Shown here: positions 12,279-14,346 of the stretch, one piece after another
Layout: every line of letters starts with the position of its first letter
How positions within the stretch are numbered: position 1 is the first letter of the stretch
Origin: JACOTK01 sp038256565
Lineage (GTDB): Bacteria > Actinomycetota > Acidimicrobiia > Acidimicrobiales > CADCSY01
DNA: 14,346 nucleotides
Assembly: GCA_038256565.1 (NCBI GenBank)
Contig: JBBSKG010000070.1
Span: 1-14,346 of the forward strand
Reading direction: 5' to 3'
The notes under the pieces: model-generated
What the model saw: only the letters and a program-made list of their open reading frames with translations
What the model was told of the DNA's origin: nothing
The model's database searches: none
Made by a program: the position numbers and the translations under genes

Positions 12279-13352
12279 ATGTCATGGGAAGTTCCGGGTT
12301 TCGTCGATCACCACACGCACCTGCTTCGCCTTGCGGCTGGCGGCATAGCACCGTGGGGTGTGGTCACGACACCAGAGATCATCGGTGCCTACCACCGTCG
12401 CCTCAAGGATCGCTGGACCACTCCCATGGATGACCCCGAAGCGCCCGTCGAACTTCACGACGGCTTTCGGGGTTCGCTCGAAGGCATGCTCAATTACGCG
12501 GCGGGCACGGGTTTGGTGGAGATCACCGAAGCAGGCATGAACGACTGGGCCTATCTCGAAGCGCTTCTTGACCTTCGAGCCCGCGGTCCATTGCCGGTAC
12601 GTGTGCGACTGCTGGTGGCGAGTGGCATTGCCGAGCTGGCTCGCATGGCGCCCATCGGCGACCCATGGCTCGAGGTGATCGGGGTGAAGTTCTATGCCGA
12701 CGGATGGCTCGGTACCCATACCTGCGCTCTTAGTCATTCGTTTGTCGACGAGCCGGAAACCTCCGGAGTGCTCTTTCTGGACGCCGATACCCTGGCGAGT
12801 CGTGCCGACCCGTTTGCCGAGGCGGGTTTGGTCATAGCGACCCATGCAATTGGCGACCGAGCCATTGAAGCGGTGCTTGATGCCTACGATAAGATTTACG
12901 GGAAGGACTGCGCCGCTGCGTCACCACGTATTGAGCACGCACAAGTGCTGCGGCCCGACCTTGTGGCCCGTATGGCATCAATGGGTGTGGTGGCCTGTAT
13001 TCAGCCCGGCTTTGCGGTGGCCGACGCCTCGGCGGCTCGGGCATCGCTTGGCGATTGGGCGTCGATGGCCTACCGCTGGGATGAGTTGCTCGATGCAGGG
13101 GTACGGGTGATCACCGGTTCGGATTTTCCGGTTGACGACCTGCGTCCCTTGGCGGGTCTGCAACGTTTGGCCACCGGTGCCAACCTTGATGGCAGCTCTG
13201 ACGGCGCACCCACCTTGCCGGTTGCTGTGGCTCTTGATTTGATGACCGATTCCGCCTCCGGCGTGACTGTGCTCTCCGACGACCCCCGCAAAGTGGCCGA
13301 AGATGAGATCTCCGACATTGAGATCGTTGAATCCCGCCCTTCCGGCATCTGA
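12279..13352 (+). CDS. Compact amidohydrolase (amidohydrolase_3 / YtcJ-like)
   Basis: A metal-dependent hydrolase of the amidohydrolase superfamily; substrate unknown. From ATG 12279 it has 357 residues (377 from the GTG at 12219, which overlaps cheB by 14 nt). The metal and catalytic residues of the family are visible: HTH (12-14) in PGFVDHHTHL, Lys137 in VKFYADGWLG, His189 in ATHAIGDRAIEAV, His220 in RIEHAQ and Asp282 in TGSDFPVDD. YtcJ-type proteins are usually about 500-550 residues, with an N-terminal beta domain before the PGF-x-D motif and returning strands at the C-terminus. Here the barrel begins at residue 6 and the C-terminal segment is shortened, with SGVTVLSDDPRKVA running straight into the end. 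It is either a compact form or a shortened gene, but the barrel core looks complete. GC is high (sampled line 13021-13080 is 44/60) against the cheB before it. Confidence 0.85.
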   Translation: MSWEVPGFVDHHTHLLRLAAGGIAPWGVVTTPEIIGAYHRRLKDRWTTPMDDPEAPVELHDGFRGSLEGMLNYAAGTGLVEITEAGMNDWAYLEALLDLRARGPLPVRVRLLVASGIAELARMAPIGDPWLEVIGVKFYADGWLGTHTCALSHSFVDEPETSGVLFLDADTLASRADPFAEAGLVIATHAIGDRAIEAVLDAYDKIYGKDCAAASPRIEHAQVLRPDLVARMASMGVVACIQPGFAVADASAARASLGDWASMAYRWDELLDAGVRVITGSDFPVDDLRPLAGLQRLATGANLDGSSDGAPTLPVAVALDLMTDSASGVTVLSDDPRKVAEDEISDIEIVESRPSGI

Positions 13353-13382
13353 GGTTGGTTCACAAGGGGTTCGGTTAGAAAA

Positions 13383-13400
13383 CGGACAAATCCGATAAAA
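13383..13400 (+). repeat. CGGACAA-N4-GATAAAA motif, copy 2
   Basis: Second copy of the motif at 12242-12260, here with 4 nt between the heptamers. It contains a small hairpin (CGGA, loop CAAA, TCCG) and a sigma-28-like -10 string TCCGATAA (13391-13398), but no TAAA core at the matching distance. It lies 94 nt before the third chemoreceptor gene and may belong to its promoter region. Confidence 0.35.
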
Positions 13401-13494
13401 GGTGTCAAAAGCCCTCACAAAGTGATTGTTCCGGTCGAATGGACGAGCAATCCCTGTCCAGGGGCAAGCCATTTCGCCTAAAGGAGTTTCTGTG

Positions 13495-14346
13495 ATGAAG
13501 AGGTTGACGCTTCAACAACGCATGTTCGGTGGTTTGACACTCATGATGAGTCTGTCACTTCTCGTTTTCGGGTTTCTGTTGGTACAACTCGACACGATAG
13601 AAGGTCGCGCCGAAGGCATGCGGGAAAGCGCGGTGGATGCATCCCATATCACCGCAGTCGCAGAGAATTTCAATCTGTTGGCCATTGATGCATTGATGTT
13701 GATGGTGACCAATCCCGACCAGGCGACTGTCCTCACGACAGTCGACAAGATCGACGCCAACTTCGTTGCGATGAACTCCGGCCTGGCTGAGTTGGAGAAG
13801 GATCCTCATGCCCTGATTCAGGCGGAGCTCAAGAAAGTCCGTGAAAATATGGACCAGCTGAACCCGGTTTGGGATACAAGCGAGCAGTTTTACCGCGAGG
13901 GTAAAACAGTCGAGGGATCGGCAACCCTTTTGGCTAATGGACAAAAGTACGGCACGCCCATTATCGAAAGTATGACAAAGCTCAAGACCATCTCAAATAA
14001 GTTCGGTGCCGAATCGTACCGGGAAGTGACCGACGCTCACTCGACGACCCAAACCCTTGGTTTGGTTGCCATGGGATTGGCGGTCTTGGGCACGATCGCT
14101 CTCATGTGGTTCATCGTTCGTTCGGTGTCGGGTTCGGTGGGTCGTAGTGCGTCCGCTGTGACAGGTTCGGCAGCGGACATGGGAGTTGTGTCTGCTCGTA
14201 TGAGCGAGAACGCCCAGGAGACTGCGGTGCAGGCCGATGTCGTTTCTGCGGCGGCTGGCCAGGTGAGCGTCAGTGTTCAAACGGTTGCTTCAGCAGTTGA
14301 AGAGATGACTGCTTCAGTGCGAGAGATTGCACAAAACGCCAGTGAG
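13495..14346 (+). CDS. Methyl-accepting chemotaxis protein, N-terminal part (3' end outside window)
   Basis: The frame opens with ATG at 13495, preceded by AAGGAG (13481-13486) 8 nt upstream, and stays open to the last base (284 codons). TM1 is about 12-31, the extracytoplasmic helical domain about 32-185 and TM2 about 187-208. The signalling coiled coil then begins directly. From TM2 onward it aligns without gaps to the receptor at 450-1988: both have a V-S-x-x-V-x-(K/R)-S stretch after the membrane and both reach EEMTASVREIA at the same distance. No HAMP signature is present. The hairpin tip is beyond the window. The sensor domain is dissimilar in sequence to that of the first receptor, although it has a similar length and helical character, so the ligand probably differs. 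Confidence 0.92.
   Translation, partial: MKRLTLQQRMFGGLTLMMSLSLLVFGFLLVQLDTIEGRAEGMRESAVDASHITAVAENFNLLAIDALMLMVTNPDQATVLTTVDKIDANFVAMNSGLAELEKDPHALIQAELKKVRENMDQLNPVWDTSEQFYREGKTVEGSATLLANGQKYGTPIIESMTKLKTISNKFGAESYREVTDAHSTTQTLGLVAMGLAVLGTIALMWFIVRSVSGSVGRSASAVTGSAADMGVVSARMSENAQETAVQADVVSAAAGQVSVSVQTVASAVEEMTASVREIAQNASE

Noticed and set aside
12282..12845. Open frame of 187 codons on the minus strand
   Set aside because: It is a shadow of the amidohydrolase gene, where high GC suppresses stop codons on the other strand.
13391..13398. Sigma-28 promoter before the third receptor
   Set aside because: TCCGATAA matches the -10 in 7 of 8 bases, but there is no TAAA-like core at 15 nt spacing; only the cheB site has both boxes.
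13353..13494. c-di-GMP riboswitch before the third receptor
   Set aside because: The 142-nt leader has small hairpins, but the conserved GEMM strings and tetraloop/receptor pattern could not be found.

Overview
The window is an accessory-rich stretch of a bacterial chromosome built around a chemotaxis gene cluster. The organism is probably a moderately GC-rich Actinomycetota, perhaps of the Acidimicrobiia type. The clues are GTG alternative starts, two candidate leaderless promoters (a TANNNT box 6-7 nt before an ATG) and a VapB/VapC pair overlapping by 4 nt. This taxonomic call is an inference with low confidence.

Layout. 1-294 is the 3' end of a chemoreceptor gene, closed by a strong hairpin terminator (317-360). 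450-1988 is a complete HAMP-less chemoreceptor. 2098-4461 is CheA and 4465-4914 is CheW, 3 nt apart. 4983-5596 is a VapB/VapC toxin-antitoxin pair of distinctly high GC. 5625-8123 (minus strand) is a PAS-GAF-PAS hybrid histidine kinase. Divergent from it, 8320-9939 is a second hybrid kinase-like protein. 10022-11017 is a hormone-sensitive-lipase-family esterase. 11123-12232 is CheB. 12279-13352 is a compact amidohydrolase_3-type enzyme. 13495-14346 is the 5' end of a third chemoreceptor, which runs off the window. No gap between genes exceeds 300 bases; the largest is the 196-nt region between the two divergent kinases. No tRNA, rRNA, CRISPR array or transposase was seen.

How it works together. 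The receptors, CheW and CheA form a signalling array: CheA autophosphorylates and passes phosphate to CheB, which demethylates receptors, and to a CheY that is not in this window. No cheR, cheY, cheD or flagellar/pilus genes are visible, so the methyltransferase and the output must lie elsewhere. About 6.2 kb of non-canonical genes separate cheW from cheB.

The most interesting item is the protein at 8320-9939. It has the HisKA-HATPase-REC-HPt order of an ArcB/BarA-type kinase without a sensor. The phosphoacceptor histidine is Tyr in the HisKA domain and Arg in the HPt domain, while the receiver Asp and most of the ATP site are kept. It looks like a pseudokinase paired divergently with a fully canonical hybrid kinase. 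Other notable points are an MshEN-like repeat pair replacing P2 in CheA, two CheW-like domains at the CheA C-terminus, receptors without HAMP, and a strong GC mosaic.
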